Positions 36,020-45,645 of a DNA stretch of 64,000 nucleotides are shown piece by piece. The stretch spans positions 1,227,060 through 1,291,059 of the forward strand of contig NZ_KI535295.1 in the NCBI RefSeq assembly GCF_000482325.1, read 5' to 3'. The stretch is from Bacillus sp. UNC438CL73TsuS30 (GTDB taxonomy: Bacteria; Bacillota; Bacilli; Bacillales; Cytobacillaceae). The number at the start of each line of letters is the position of its first letter. Positions within the stretch are counted from its first letter, which is position 1. The position numbers were made by a program, and so were the translations under genes. A model generated the notes under the pieces. It made no database searches, was not told the DNA's origin, and worked only from the letters and a program-made list of their open reading frames with translations.

Positions 36020-37393
36020 TTATAAAGATTGTTCCAGCTCGTACCAATAGTAACAAATCGTTTCCATCCCTTTATCGAAATTCTCAAGGTTGAAATGTTC
36101 ATTCGGTGCGTGGAAGTTTTCATCCGGAAGTCCAAATCCCATTAACACAACCGGCTTTTCTAAAATTTGATCAAAGGTAGCTACGATTGGAATCGAACCG
36201 CCTCCACGTGTATAGGAGGTAGGTACATTGTAGACTTTTTCATATGCTCTCCCAGCAGCTTGAATCGCTGGATGGTCAAATGGTGTAACAAACGCAGGGC
36301 CTTTGTCAAAAAGAGATACATTTACTGTCACTCCAGGCGGTGTATGCGTTTTGATATGTTTTTGCAATAGCTCCACAATTTCATCTGGGTCCTGATCTGG
36401 CACGAGACGGCAAGTGACTTTCGCATGTGCTTCTGACGGAAGAACCGTTTTAATGCCTTCGCCTTGAAACCCGCCATAAATCCCGTTCACTTCAAGCGTT
36501 GGACGAACCCAATTTCTTTCTAATGACGTAAAGCCTTCTTCGCCAAACATTTCCGGAACCCCTAATTGGTCAATAAAAGACTGATCCGTAATCCCTAGTG
36601 ATGCATAAGCAGCTTTTTCATCCGCTGTTAACTCGGCAACTTTATCGTAAAAGCCTTCAACGGTGATTTGTCCTTTTTCATTATGGAAGGAATTTATAAT
36701 ATCGACTAATGCATGAATCGGATTTTGAACCATGCCGCCGTATAATCCCGAATGAAGATCGCTTTTTGGTCCCTTAACATCAATTTGTACACCGCACAAA
36801 CCTCTCAGCCCATAGCAAATGGCGGGCTTTCCACGCTCCATCATGCTCGTATCGGAAATCACAATCACATCGGATGACAATAATTCCTTATTTTCTTTTA
36901 CAAAAAGTGGGAGATTAGGGCTGCCGATTTCTTCTTCGCCCTCAATCAGGAATTTTACATTGATGGGAAGGGTTCCAGTGCTTTCAAAAATCGCTTGCAA
37001 TGCTTTGAGATGCATAAACACTTGGCCTTTGTCATCGCTAGCCCCGCGAGCATAGATTTTTCCATCACGAATTTCTGCTTCAAAAGGAGGGCTGTCCCAT
37101 AATTCAACCGGGTCAACGGGCTGGACATCATAGTGGCCATAAATTAGAACAGTTGGTTTTCCTTCTGCCTTCAACCACTCCCCATAAACAACAGGGTGAC
37201 CTTTTGTTTCGTAGATTTCAATTTTTTCCATTCCGATTTCTTGAAGGGCATTGGACACCCATTTTGCAGCCTTTTGAACATCCTCTTTATGCTCAGGGAG
37301 AGAGCTGATACTTGGAATCGCCAAAAACTCCTTTAATTCCGTTAAATGCTTTTCTCTGTTTTTTGTAAGGTATGTAATAACAGATTGCTCCAA
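36020..37393 (-). CDS. M20-family dipeptidase
   Basis: 457 residues, zinc metallopeptidase. Metal and catalytic motifs: YGHYDVQPVDP (near 87), GASDDKGQ (near 117), EGEEEIGSP with catalytic Glu (near 152), SDTSMM (near 181) and the C-terminal DENFHAPNEHF His. The dimerisation lid lies between. Cleaves dipeptides or acyl amino acids in the cytosol. AGGAGG precedes the ATG. Very similar in design to other bacilli M20 dipeptidases of about 450 residues. Confidence 0.93.
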   Translation of the reverse strand: MEQSVITYLTKNREKHLTELKEFLAIPSISSLPEHKEDVQKAAKWVSNALQEIGMEKIEIYETKGHPVVYGEWLKAEGKPTVLIYGHYDVQPVDPVELWDSPPFEAEIRDGKIYARGASDDKGQVFMHLKALQAIFESTGTLPINVKFLIEGEEEIGSPNLPLFVKENKELLSSDVIVISDTSMMERGKPAICYGLRGLCGVQIDVKGPKSDLHSGLYGGMVQNPIHALVDIINSFHNEKGQITVEGFYDKVAELTADEKAAYASLGITDQSFIDQLGVPEMFGEEGFTSLERNWVRPTLEVNGIYGGFQGEGIKTVLPSEAHAKVTCRLVPDQDPDEIVELLQKHIKTHTPPGVTVNVSLFDKGPAFVTPFDHPAIQAAGRAYEKVYNVPTSYTRGGGSIPIVATFDQILEKPVVLMGFGLPDENFHAPNEHFNLENFDKGMETICYYWYELEQSL

Positions 37394-37570
37394 GAATATA
37401 ACCTCCTAAAAATCTAGTTTTTACCGATAAGTTAATTTTGAATCAAAATGTTAAATGTTTCAAGTTGAAAACATGAGCGGGCAGAAAATGAAATATTCTA
37501 AAAACGGATCAAATTCAATGTGGTAGAATGAAAAGTGATAACATTACATAGTAAAAAAGAGGGATCGGAC

Positions 37571-38197
37571 ATGAAGGAGATCAAAAATATTTATTGTGTG
37601 GGGCGGAATTACGCAGCACATGCAAAGGAATTAAACAATGAAGTGCCTACTTCACCATTTCTTTTTTCAAAACCTACTCATGCCTTGGTAGAAGCGAAAG
37701 GACAAGAAATCCAGCTGCCAGGTAATCGTGGTTCTATCCATTTTGAAACAGAGCTTGTTGTAAGAGTTGGTAAACGATATGAGATGGGCATGGGTGTAGA
37801 TGAAGCGATCGACAGTATGGCAATCGGGCTTGACCTTACTTTACGGGATGTTCAAACGGAACTGAAGAAGAAAGGCCACCCATGGTTGCTTGCAAAGGGG
37901 TTTCCAGATTCGGCAGTTGTAAGTGAGTTCATTGATTTTCCTGGGCTTGAAAAAGTAGAGAAAGCGGATTTCATCCTGATGAAAAATGGGGAGAAGGTTC
38001 AGCAAGGAAATATAAAAAATATGATTTTTGATTTGCAAACGATTTTAGATTTTACAGCAAAGAACTTCGGATTGGGGGAAGGGGATATCATTTTTACCGG
38101 AACACCAGAAGGGGTCGGGCAAGTTTCGGACGGAGATCAGCTTTCACTGATTTGGGATAATAAGGTTCTTGGTGAGTGTTTGATTAAATTAACTTAA
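37571..38197 (+). CDS. Fumarylacetoacetate hydrolase-family protein
   Basis: 208 residues from ATG 37571 with AAAGAGGGATC upstream. FAH C-terminal-domain fold: VGRNYAAHAKELNN, then HFETELVVRVGKR with metal-binding acid residues, DLTLRDVQTELKKKGHPW and FTGTPEGVG. Members are hydratases, isomerases or decarboxylases on 2-oxo acids such as oxaloacetate or hydroxyhexadienedioate. The substrate cannot be told. Confidence 0.9.
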   Translation: MKEIKNIYCVGRNYAAHAKELNNEVPTSPFLFSKPTHALVEAKGQEIQLPGNRGSIHFETELVVRVGKRYEMGMGVDEAIDSMAIGLDLTLRDVQTELKKKGHPWLLAKGFPDSAVVSEFIDFPGLEKVEKADFILMKNGEKVQQGNIKNMIFDLQTILDFTAKNFGLGEGDIIFTGTPEGVGQVSDGDQLSLIWDNKVLGECLIKLT

Positions 38198-38240
38198 GAA
38201 TTTCAGATTTGGCATATATAGGAATCCTAATTAAAGATAG

Positions 38241-38272
38241 AAAAAGCCTCTATTCAATTCATTAGAGGCTTA
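38241..38272 (+). terminator. Terminator of the FAH-family gene
   Basis: AAGCCTCTA, loop, TAGAGGCTT; short T run on either strand. Confidence 0.75.
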
Positions 38273-38346
38273 AAAATATTTACATTACTGAGGTAAATTA
38301 AACGTGATCTGGGCGCATGGTTCCCAATAAGTCGAATAACAACCTC

Positions 38347-38913
38347 TTATTGCATTGGATTTGAAAAGTTATTAATTAGAATCTGTACCTGATCTCCTTG
38401 ATGAATTTTACCCGGTCGTTCTACTGCACAAACAATACCTCTTCGCTTAAAGGCCGCACGAACAAAATCTGTTGCTAATTTCGGACGATCCTCATATTGT
38501 TGTTGAATAATTTCGCCAGGAAAAACGCATGGCAGGTTTTGACCCATACAAATCAAGCCTGTACCATTAGGGAAGAGAATTCGTGAACCCAACGTGAGAC
38601 TTGTCAGCTCAGGGAATCCACTCAACAATAGATTTGCCCCTAGCCATTCAGGCAGTACCTTCTCAATACCTAATTGTTCAGAAATCTGCCTGCAATCTTC
38701 TTCAGCCAAAATGGTAATCTGACGGCGATTGAGGATTTCTGTACCTCTAGGATACATGGGCTGGCGCGAATCCGCGGGGAAAGTAACTCCAAAGTGACGA
38801 TCCCCGCGGATTCCGCCAAATTCAAGATTTACCTCAGGAATTCTTCGTGTAACAAACGTTTCTGGGTTATCCGCTATCAGGATTGCACGTACTTCTGCTT
38901 CTGCAGTTTTCAT
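38347..38913 (-). CDS. MOSC-domain protein
   Basis: 188 residues. MOSC sulfur-carrier fold: FGGIRGDRHFG near 33, GTEILNRRQITILAEED, the conserved PEWLGANLLLSG and CVFPGEII, with Cys119 and Cys127 or so as candidate sulfur carriers. Related to MOSC/YiiM proteins that handle molybdopterin-linked sulfur or N-hydroxylated bases. It is not near the nar operon. AGGTG precedes the ATG. Confidence 0.88.
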   Translation of the reverse strand: MKTAEAEVRAILIADNPETFVTRRIPEVNLEFGGIRGDRHFGVTFPADSRQPMYPRGTEILNRRQITILAEEDCRQISEQLGIEKVLPEWLGANLLLSGFPELTSLTLGSRILFPNGTGLICMGQNLPCVFPGEIIQQQYEDRPKLATDFVRAAFKRRGIVCAVERPGKIHQGDQVQILINNFSNPMQ

Positions 38914-39167
38914 TTAAGCACCTCTTTGAACATATCGTTAAACTGGTATGTACTCCTAGTATATTGTAAATTTACCATTTCAAGAGTATTGTAGCACTTA
39001 ATGGAAGGTTACTCCACACCAAGAAACATAGAAATTACGTAAAGCACCGGGGTCAGGTACTTTTTCTTGCATCGGGTGTTATCCGATTAAAGGGGAAAGC
39101 GTATATATTTAAAGATGAGCTCGTACTTATGGTCTGAAAAAGGGAATAACCTTGGAGGCGAAGGATA

Positions 39168-40283
39168 ATGGATATGAATCATGTAAAGAAACAACAATTT
39201 ACAATTGAAAACTATACGTTGGAAAATAGGAAAAGTATTCCAGTTACACTTGGATATGAAACCTATGGGGAATTAAATGAGGATAAATCGAATGTGATTT
39301 TAGTTCCTCATTATTTTAGCGGTACAAGCCATGCCGCAGGAAAATACACACCGGAGGACCCGAATCCAGGATATTGGAATGATTTAATTGGCCCCGGAAA
39401 AGCAGTAGATACCAATAAATTTTTTGTCATAAGCACTGATAACCTTGCCAATGTCCAGGTGAAAAACCCCAATGTGATTACGACAGGACCAAGATCCATC
39501 AACCCGAAGACAGGTAAAATATGGGGCCTTGATTTTCCGGCTTTCACGTACCGTGATATTGCAGGTATTCAATATGAATTTATAACAAAACAATTAGGGA
39601 TCAACAAACTATATGCCGTGATGGGGGCTTCTGCCGGTGGATTTATTTCGCTTCATTGGGCCGTGAATTACCCTGAAAAAGTGGAACGGATGATTGGCGT
39701 AATCACCAATCCGCAAAATCCAATTCTTACCTCATTAAATGTGACCCAACAGGGGATGCGTGCCATTGCCCTTGATCCCAATTGGAAGGATGGTTTTTAT
39801 CAGGACGGGAAGGAACCGCTAGAAGGCCTTCATCTAGCTGTTCAAATGATGAATACCGGGGCATTTACTCCGGAATTCTATGAAACCACCTATCCAAGAG
39901 ATAGTAGTGAGCAAGGACCTTATCAGGATTATATGGTGCCAGCTTCTTATGAAAAACAAGTTGCAGAGGCGATTGAATCTGGTTCGGCATTTGTTGATGC
40001 CAGTCATTGGTATTACACGTGCAGGGCAACGATGATGCATGATATCGCACACGGTCAGAAATCGTTGGAAACGGCTTTGGAGAAAATCACCGCAAAGGTA
40101 TTAATGGTATCCTGTACCAGTGATTTATTGCAGCCTACCGTTTATAATCGAGAAATGATCGAAATCATGAAAACGCAAGATAAACAAGCGGAACTATATG
40201 AATTTGCTAGTTTAAAAGGACATCTGGCCGGCGTATTGGAAACACATTTGTTTGGTGAAAAGATAGCTGAATTTTTAAATTAA
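39168..40283 (+). CDS. MetX-like alpha/beta hydrolase
   Basis: 371 residues of the homoserine O-acetyltransferase fold: LGYETYGELN, VPHYFSGTSHAAG, FFVISTDNLANVQ, catalytic nucleophile in GASAGGF, Asp in SCTSDLLQP and His in GHLAG. True MetX has GGSMGG at the nucleophile and VLHALTG earlier, so this may be a hydrolase or use another acyl acceptor. GGAGGCGAAGG precedes the ATG. No methionine genes nearby. Confidence 0.85.
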   Translation: MDMNHVKKQQFTIENYTLENRKSIPVTLGYETYGELNEDKSNVILVPHYFSGTSHAAGKYTPEDPNPGYWNDLIGPGKAVDTNKFFVISTDNLANVQVKNPNVITTGPRSINPKTGKIWGLDFPAFTYRDIAGIQYEFITKQLGINKLYAVMGASAGGFISLHWAVNYPEKVERMIGVITNPQNPILTSLNVTQQGMRAIALDPNWKDGFYQDGKEPLEGLHLAVQMMNTGAFTPEFYETTYPRDSSEQGPYQDYMVPASYEKQVAEAIESGSAFVDASHWYYTCRATMMHDIAHGQKSLETALEKITAKVLMVSCTSDLLQPTVYNREMIEIMKTQDKQAELYEFASLKGHLAGVLETHLFGEKIAEFLN

Positions 40284-40344
40284 AGGAGTAGTACTTGTAT
40301 TTTGTTGGAACGAATAGAAAAATAGATGAGAATGAGGTGATCTT

Positions 40345-40485
40345 ATGAGTAAAGCTAAAGGAAAAGGCGGAACCGGGAGAGGAACAGACAAGAAGGGTTG
40401 GAACCGTTGGCAGGCAAGTGCAAACAAAAAAAAGAGTGCAAAACCTTATACAAGTAAAGGGACAAAAAAGACGGATGTGGAATGA
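40345..40485 (+). CDS. DUF3934-family small basic protein
   Basis: 46 residues, highly basic, starting MSKAKGKGGTGRGTDKKGWN and continuing RWQASANKKKSAKPY, the pattern of Bacillus DUF3934 proteins. Likely nucleic-acid binding by composition; role unknown. ATGAGGTGAT precedes the ATG. It lies about 60 bases behind the MetX-like gene. Confidence 0.85.
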   Translation: MSKAKGKGGTGRGTDKKGWNRWQASANKKKSAKPYTSKGTKKTDVE

Positions 40486-40545
40486 GCCACGGGCAATAGT
40501 TAAGTCATTTATGCTGAATAAATCCATTTTTTATGATCCAACTTG

Positions 40546-40580
40546 TGGCGAACTCCTTTAAAGGAGTTCGCTTTTTAATT
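40546..40580 (+). terminator. Terminator
   Basis: Perfect 24-base palindrome (12-bp arms beginning GCGAACTCCTTT) then TTTTTAATTTT. Confidence 0.92.
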
Positions 40581-40661
40581 TTCCAGCTAACGGGGGCAGG
40601 TTAGGTTAAATATTTGTCACAATTTATTTTTCCAAGTTTTTCTTAAAATGTATGGTTCTTT

Positions 40662-41102
40662 TTAACGTAAAATCGCTCTTATAAAAAGCTCTTTAAATTT
40701 TTCCCTATCTTCAGCAGTCAATGGTTTTGGCCCCTTTGTGCGCTTACCGCTTTTTCGAGCCATGGCACTCAAATAACGTGTTTGTAATAATTGTTCAATG
40801 TTTTCATTCGTATAAGTATACCCAGTATGATGAAGTACGGTACACCCTTTTGCTAAACCTAGCGAAGCTAGACCATAGTCTTGCGTAACGATTAGATCTC
40901 CTTTTTCAACTAACTTCATAATCCGATAATCCGCAGCATCTGCTCCAGAATCAACATAAATGGTTTCTACTCCTAATGGTTGTTCCGCGTTTGAGAAATG
41001 AGAAAAGCTAGTAACAAGGATAACAGGAATTTTAGCATTGGTACCTTCAGAGATAATGATATCTTTCACCGGACAAGCATCTGCATCAACATAGATTTTC
41101 AT
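40662..41102 (-). CDS. YaiI/YqxD-family (UPF0178) PIN-like protein
   Basis: 146 residues from ATG at 41102 (GGGAGCGG upstream). Starts [16 protein letters not shown], the family hallmark, with [11 protein letters not shown] and TQDYGLASL carrying the acidic residues of a PIN-like nuclease fold. Ends [19 protein letters not shown]. Role in RNA or DNA cleavage is presumed from the fold only. Confidence 0.93.
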   Translation of the reverse strand: MKIYVDADACPVKDIIISEGTNAKIPVILVTSFSHFSNAEQPLGVETIYVDSGADAADYRIMKLVEKGDLIVTQDYGLASLGLAKGCTVLHHTGYTYTNENIEQLLQTRYLSAMARKSGKRTKGPKPLTAEDREKFKELFIRAILR

Positions 41103-41252
41103 CTTTACCGCTCCCGTAAATAAGTTTGAGTTGATGATAATGGCAAATTTAGCCTTTGTCAAACGATAAAGAAGATCTTTAAAAACCAGTTATCATTCGT
41201 AAAACTTTTTCTGATACTCTCTCCCAAATAATAGAAAAATTCAATCTAAATC

Positions 41253-41285
41253 AAAAAAAGTCAATCTTACTGATTGGCTTTTTTG
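41253..41285 (-). terminator. Bidirectional-looking terminator
   Basis: AAGTCAATC, loop, GATTGGCTT flanked by A and T runs; between two minus-strand genes. Confidence 0.78.
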
Positions 41286-41335
41286 AATGGACTAGGTGAG
41301 GACCTGTTAGATAAATCCCATGCCCTAAGTGTCAA

Positions 41336-41638
41336 TTAATCATAGCGAACTTGATCTTTCCCTTCAATAATTAGCTCAAGTTCTGTTAAAAAGTTGAGTT
41401 CTAGCGGGGCAGGTAAGAGGTTAATAATTTCCCTGATATCGATAAGATCTTCTGCCTCTTCGATCGTTGATGGAGGTTGATCTAAATGCTGAAACCAGAT
41501 CTTTAATTCATCAATAAACTCATAAAAATGCCTCTCGAACCGTTCGGCACATTCTTCACTTTCATCCTCGGTCGCTTTTTTCATCAACTCCCAATCTTCA
41601 AGGGCAGTTTCCAATTTTTCTTTAACACGATTGATCAC
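41336..41638 (-). CDS. Acidic helical protein of unknown function
   Basis: 100 residues, GTG start after AAGGAGTGATGAT. Very acidic (many Glu and Asp), helical, with a central FIDELKIWFQHLDQPPSTIEEAEDL stretch of alternating helices. No family recognised. Monocistronic. Confidence 0.6.
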   Translation of the reverse strand: MINRVKEKLETALEDWELMKKATEDESEECAERFERHFYEFIDELKIWFQHLDQPPSTIEEAEDLIDIREIINLLPAPLELNFLTELELIIEGKDQVRYD

Positions 41639-42036
41639 ATCATCACTCCTTGGTTTTGGGGAATGGGGAAATTCACCAAACGGACATTTGAAATACCAAT
41701 AGCTATTCTAGTTTAAAGTATACAAAAGTTGACCCTATTTAGACAAAGGTTTAAGGACACTGCAATTTTATTTCGACAAGTTTCAGCATTTTTAGTAATG
41801 ATCCAGTTAAACATAAGCCAATTAATATCATAAAAAGTTCGTTGATTTTATTGGCTTTGTGAGTCATTAACCAATATTAGTGAGTATATTCATTCTTGTT
41901 AAGTTGAGAGTTTGTCAAATCTTGACCTTTTTTTTAGCTTTCATCACTTTCATTTTATTTGTAAAATAAAAAAAAGTTAAAAAACTAAATGAAATTAGTG
42001 AGCAAATTACTAGAATGATATAAAGGGGTCGAAAAC
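41639..42036. other. AT-rich gap
   Basis: About 400 bases upstream of both neighbouring genes, very AT-rich, with a TAGAAT-like -10 near 42011. No repeat, RNA motif or further gene was recognised. Confidence 0.3.
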
Positions 42037-42171
42037 ATGTACAAGTATACAATTTATGTAACACATAATGGTAAGGTTTATCAAACAAATGTAATTGCGG
42101 ATAAAAACCAAACAGAAGAAGAAGTTCATCGTATAGCAAAAGAACAAGTTTTGAAGCAATGGGCAAATTAA
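42037..42171 (+). CDS. BA3454-like small stress protein
   Basis: 44 residues: strand MYKYTIYVTHNGKVYQTNVI, then DKNQTEEEVHRIAKEQVLKQW helix. This matches the pattern of the BA3454 family of short stress-response proteins of bacilli. AAAGGGGTCG precedes the ATG and a terminator follows. Confidence 0.82.
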   Translation: MYKYTIYVTHNGKVYQTNVIADKNQTEEEVHRIAKEQVLKQWAN

Positions 42172-42198
42172 ATAAGAATCCAAGGCTTTTATGTATCT

Positions 42199-42223
42199 AG
42201 CTGCCAATGGCGGCTTTTTTTAT
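42199..42223 (+). terminator. Terminator of the BA3454-like gene
   Basis: AGCTGCC, loop AAT, GGCGGCT, T run. Confidence 0.82.
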
Positions 42224-42406
42224 TGACCTAAATTTGAATTATTTTTTCGTAACACGTTAAAAATCATTAAAAGTGAGTGAAGATTTATTCAATATTAAAA
42301 TGGGATAATCCCAACTTACTGCTTATTTGCTATTAGAATTGAAATAATATCAAGTATTACTATTTTCTTGTTGGAACAGTATAATCAGGAATGGGAGATG
42401 AGATAT

Positions 42407-43564
42407 ATGAATAAAAAAGACATCGCGAATATCCGAAAGCAATTTAAATTAGATAATTATCGTATGAACATCCGTGAAATCTTCAATGTGTATGTTCAGA
42501 AAGAATCGGGCGAGATTTACCATCAAGTTTGTCAACCGTTTCAAATGTTGGAACAGGAAGCACAAGAATTGTTTTTAGCCAACTTTAAAAAGGTTTTAAC
42601 AGGTAATCTTGATGCTAAATTGTTTGAATTAAAATTCCAGCGGGATGTGGAATATAGTACACAATCAATCCTTTTCGAAGGTTTACAAGCAGACTCAGAA
42701 GATTGGCAAGATAACATGGTGGAAATCGTTGGGAAAATGCTGGCCCAAGGTACTTATGACTTTGATATGGTGGTAACATTTATCCGGGGAGAATACCGAA
42801 AGCCTACCAAGAAGCGGAATCCTGAATCAGAAGAAGGTGGGGATGATGCGGTTTATTCCAATGAATTTATCCTTTGCAGCCTTAATAAAACCGATCATCC
42901 GAAAAAAGCCTTGATGTTTGACTATATCGAAAAAGAATATAAGTCCTTTCATGTGGTGGATCCTATAATTAATTTAGAATCTCCTATGTCAGGTTTTCTG
43001 TTCCCAACGTTTAATGATAATGCTTCAGATGTAAACCATATTCTTTATTGTGCCGGAAAAGCCAATGAGCCGGATTTGAGATTTATTGAAGAGGTTCTAA
43101 ATAGTGAAGAGATCATGACTGCTCAGGATGATAAGGATTGCTTCGATTTTATCTTAAAAGAAGTGATGGGTGACGAAGTTGAACCTCGGGTCATTTCCAA
43201 TGTTTATGAAGAAATCGATAAGATGATCCAAGAGAATGCAGAAAAGGAAGAAAGTGAAATCCCAACATTGGATACTCGGGACATTGAAAGAATCTTAACG
43301 GTCAGCGGGGTCGAAAATGTAGAGCCAGCTAAAGTGGAACATGCCTTCAAAGCGATCATAGATGATGAAAAATATGAATTCAAAGCAAGCAATTTAGTAC
43401 CAAAAACAATTAAAATCAATACAAAACTAGCAGACGTTACGATTAACCCAAAAGACTTGAAATATGTAAAATATATCACATTCGAGGGAAAACGGTGCCT
43501 CTTGTTAGAGGTCGATGAAGAAGTGATGGTGGAAGGATTTAAACTAGAATCAGAGACACTCTAG
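42407..43564 (+). CDS. DUF4317-family protein
   Basis: 385 residues from ATG 42407 (GGGAGATGAG upstream); an upstream in-frame ATG lacks a site. Starts MNKKDIANIRKQFKLDNYRM, and has YVQKESGEIYHQ, FIRGEYRKPTKKR and FILCSLNKTDHPKKALMFD segments typical of DUF4317. Soluble, acidic. Function unknown; conserved across Firmicutes, where it is often reported as a stand-alone gene. Confidence 0.85.
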   Translation: MNKKDIANIRKQFKLDNYRMNIREIFNVYVQKESGEIYHQVCQPFQMLEQEAQELFLANFKKVLTGNLDAKLFELKFQRDVEYSTQSILFEGLQADSEDWQDNMVEIVGKMLAQGTYDFDMVVTFIRGEYRKPTKKRNPESEEGGDDAVYSNEFILCSLNKTDHPKKALMFDYIEKEYKSFHVVDPIINLESPMSGFLFPTFNDNASDVNHILYCAGKANEPDLRFIEEVLNSEEIMTAQDDKDCFDFILKEVMGDEVEPRVISNVYEEIDKMIQENAEKEESEIPTLDTRDIERILTVSGVENVEPAKVEHAFKAIIDDEKYEFKASNLVPKTIKINTKLADVTINPKDLKYVKYITFEGKRCLLLEVDEEVMVEGFKLESETL

Positions 43565-43620
43565 ATGTGATAACACTTTTTCACCACAAACTTTCATCCA
43601 TTTAAAGCGTAATTCCTTGT

Positions 43621-43653
43621 AAGACCTTATTCGGTACCGAGTAAGGTCTTTTC
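43621..43653 (+). terminator. Terminator of the DUF4317 gene
   Basis: AAGACCTTA, loop, TAAGGTCTT plus TTTT. Confidence 0.88.
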
Positions 43654-43777
43654 ATATTGTAGAATGAAGAATTAGTTCATGATGTAGGTTCATCGAACTG
43701 TTTAAGCTCAAATTTTATCCAATTTCTTCTCAACTCTTAAGGGTTTTTGGTAAAATAAGTTAAATGGGGGTGTCTTA

Positions 43778-44053
43778 ATGAAAAGTTTTAGTTTTTGGTC
43801 TTTCGTATTTGCAGTATTTGGTGTTTTGATTTTGGGGTCTTCGTATTTGTTTCCAAAATTTTTTGAGCCGCTTATGGCATCAGGATTTGGATTACTAATT
43901 GTTGGCTCGTTATTTTGTTTCGGAGCCCTATTTAAAAGTGAAAAAGGAAATGCAAAGTTTTTATCAGTTGCTGCGTTATTTTTCTTAAGTTCTATTATTG
44001 TTTGGAGCCAACCAGTTCAAATTGTAAGGGTACTTACCTGGATGAAGAATTAG
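43778..44053 (+). CDS. Small membrane protein, three segments
   Basis: 91 residues with three hydrophobic helices (about 6-27, 34-51 and 60-78). AAATGGGGGTG precedes the ATG. No conserved motif. Function unknown. Confidence 0.65.
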   Translation: MKSFSFWSFVFAVFGVLILGSSYLFPKFFEPLMASGFGLLIVGSLFCFGALFKSEKGNAKFLSVAALFFLSSIIVWSQPVQIVRVLTWMKN

Positions 44054-44214
44054 AGCAGAGGAAAATCCATTTTTAAGAGTATTTATTGCCTATCCGAGAA
44101 TAGTCAACGTTCATCCACGAGTATTTCCTGTAATTGCATATTCCATAACTCCACTCCCTTGACCATCAAAGAAAGCGATGCCAAAAATTTTACAAACAAA
44201 TAACCCAAAAATCC

Positions 44215-44238
44215 ATGCTAAACATGGTAAACTAGCAT
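44215..44238. promoter_or_regulatory. Inverted repeat before the exporter gene
   Basis: ATGCTA and TAGCAT, 12 bases apart, with an overlapping CCATG/CATGG pair, 26 bases upstream of the ATG at 44264. Possible operator. Confidence 0.35.
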
Positions 44239-44263
44239 GAATAGAAATAACTGGGGTGTTTTT

Positions 44264-45226
44264 ATGAAAATTGGTTTAAGGACAATCAAAACAGCGTTGG
44301 GTGCGGGGGTTTCCATCTGGATTGCCGAATTGCTTCAGCTTCAGTTTGCTAGTTTCGCCGCCATTATCTGCATCCTTTGCATAGAAAAGACAAAAAAGCA
44401 GTCCATCCGATCTTCACTAGAACGATTTGCTGCCTGTACACTTTCTTTGGTTTTGAGTGGTCTTGTGTTTCGAATGCTGGGATTTAATCCTCTTGTATTT
44501 TCGTTATTCATTTTGATTCTGATTCCCTTGTTAGTTCGACTTCGACTGCAAAAAGGGTTTGTGAATAGCGTAGTGATTGTTCTTCACATCTTCACGCTTG
44601 AGAAATTCACTCTTCCCATCGCTTTAAATGAACTCCAAATCGTCATCATTGGTGTAGGGGTTGCGATTCTGTTAAACAGTTACATGCCAAACGTAGAAAA
44701 AAACCTTAAGGCAACCCAATCAGCCATAGAAGAGAAGTTCAAAAAAATATTATTTGAATATGGAGCCTATTTGGAAAAAGGGGATCAAGGGTGGGACGGA
44801 AAAGAACTTTTAGAATTGGAAGAAAATCTTAATGAAGGTAAAAGGTTAGCTATCCAGTATGACGAAAACCAATTGCTTTCTGATAAAAAGGGATATTTTT
44901 ATTATTTCGATATGAGGGAGAAACAGTTTGTTATTTTAAGTCGCATGCTGCCCATTGTATCGTCGCTCGATGAAGATGTCGTCCAACGTCATGTTTTCTC
45001 CGAATTTCTTTACGATATCAGCGCCGATGTGAAGAGTGCAAACACAGCTTACAAACATCTTCAAAAACTGGAAAGTCAGCACCAAAAAATGAACGAGCTT
45101 GAGTTGCCAAAATCCCGCATAGAATTTGAAACTAGGGCATCTGTTTTCCATTTAATGAATGAGATGGAGTATTATTTAAAAACAAAAATAAACTATTACG
45201 ACGAAAAACAAATTGATGTTTCCTAA
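44264..45226 (+). CDS. Aromatic acid exporter-like (ArAE/FUSC) membrane protein
   Basis: 320 residues from ATG 44264, seven bases after GGGGTG; an upstream ATG at 44237 has no site. The N-terminal half (1-140) has five or six membrane helices beginning IGLRTIKTALGAGVSIWIAE, typical of the YqjA/aromatic acid exporter group; the C-terminal half is a soluble helical domain rich in Glu and Lys. Probably a weak-acid exporter. Confidence 0.85.
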   Translation: MKIGLRTIKTALGAGVSIWIAELLQLQFASFAAIICILCIEKTKKQSIRSSLERFAACTLSLVLSGLVFRMLGFNPLVFSLFILILIPLLVRLRLQKGFVNSVVIVLHIFTLEKFTLPIALNELQIVIIGVGVAILLNSYMPNVEKNLKATQSAIEEKFKKILFEYGAYLEKGDQGWDGKELLELEENLNEGKRLAIQYDENQLLSDKKGYFYYFDMREKQFVILSRMLPIVSSLDEDVVQRHVFSEFLYDISADVKSANTAYKHLQKLESQHQKMNELELPKSRIEFETRASVFHLMNEMEYYLKTKINYYDEKQIDVS

Positions 45227-45298
45227 AAACACCACGCTTTTAAAAAATGCATCCTTTTATAAGAGATATGACTCCTTTGAAGGGGGATTTTTTGTCTG

Positions 45299-45406
45299 AT
45301 GGAATACATCCCAAATTATCTGAAGGTACAATTTTATTTAGGAACTATTACAGTGGTAATTGCTTGTGCTATTGGTATTTGGATAAGATCAAAGAAAGAG
45401 AAGTAA
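45299..45406 (+). CDS. 35-residue membrane peptide
   Basis: MEYIPNYLKVQFYLGTITVV, then one continuing membrane helix and a basic RSKKEK end. AAGGGGGAT lies 11 bases upstream, on the long side. It sits just behind the exporter gene and could be co-transcribed. Probably real but unproven. Confidence 0.5.
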   Translation: MEYIPNYLKVQFYLGTITVVIACAIGIWIRSKKEK

Positions 45407-45550
45407 TGGAGGATTGAAACCACAAAATTATTATCGTCATGCGGAAATGATAAGGTAGTACTTCCTCTTTCCTATAATATTAGAATCGAAAATTGTGCCG
45501 TTACTTAAGGGTAAATAAATTCAATTCTTGTCACTTAACAAGATAAAAGC

Positions 45551-45577
45551 CCATGATGATCAACAGCATCATCATGG
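45551..45577. other. Hairpin downstream of converging genes
   Basis: CCATGATGAT and ATCATCATGG around a short loop, no T run. Confidence 0.45.
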
Positions 45578-45645
45578 CACCTTATAGGTCTATAAAGTAA
45601 ATAAGAAATTAAACCACCACATTGGCAAACTGTTTTTTTTAAAAG

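Noticed and set aside
39040..39075. GGGGTCAGGTAC-type stretch as an insertion-element end
   Set aside because: Only one short copy seen, with no partner end or transposase.
42010..42207. Minus-strand frames opposite the BA3454-like gene
   Set aside because: Cys- and Phe-rich antisense translation of a clear small gene.
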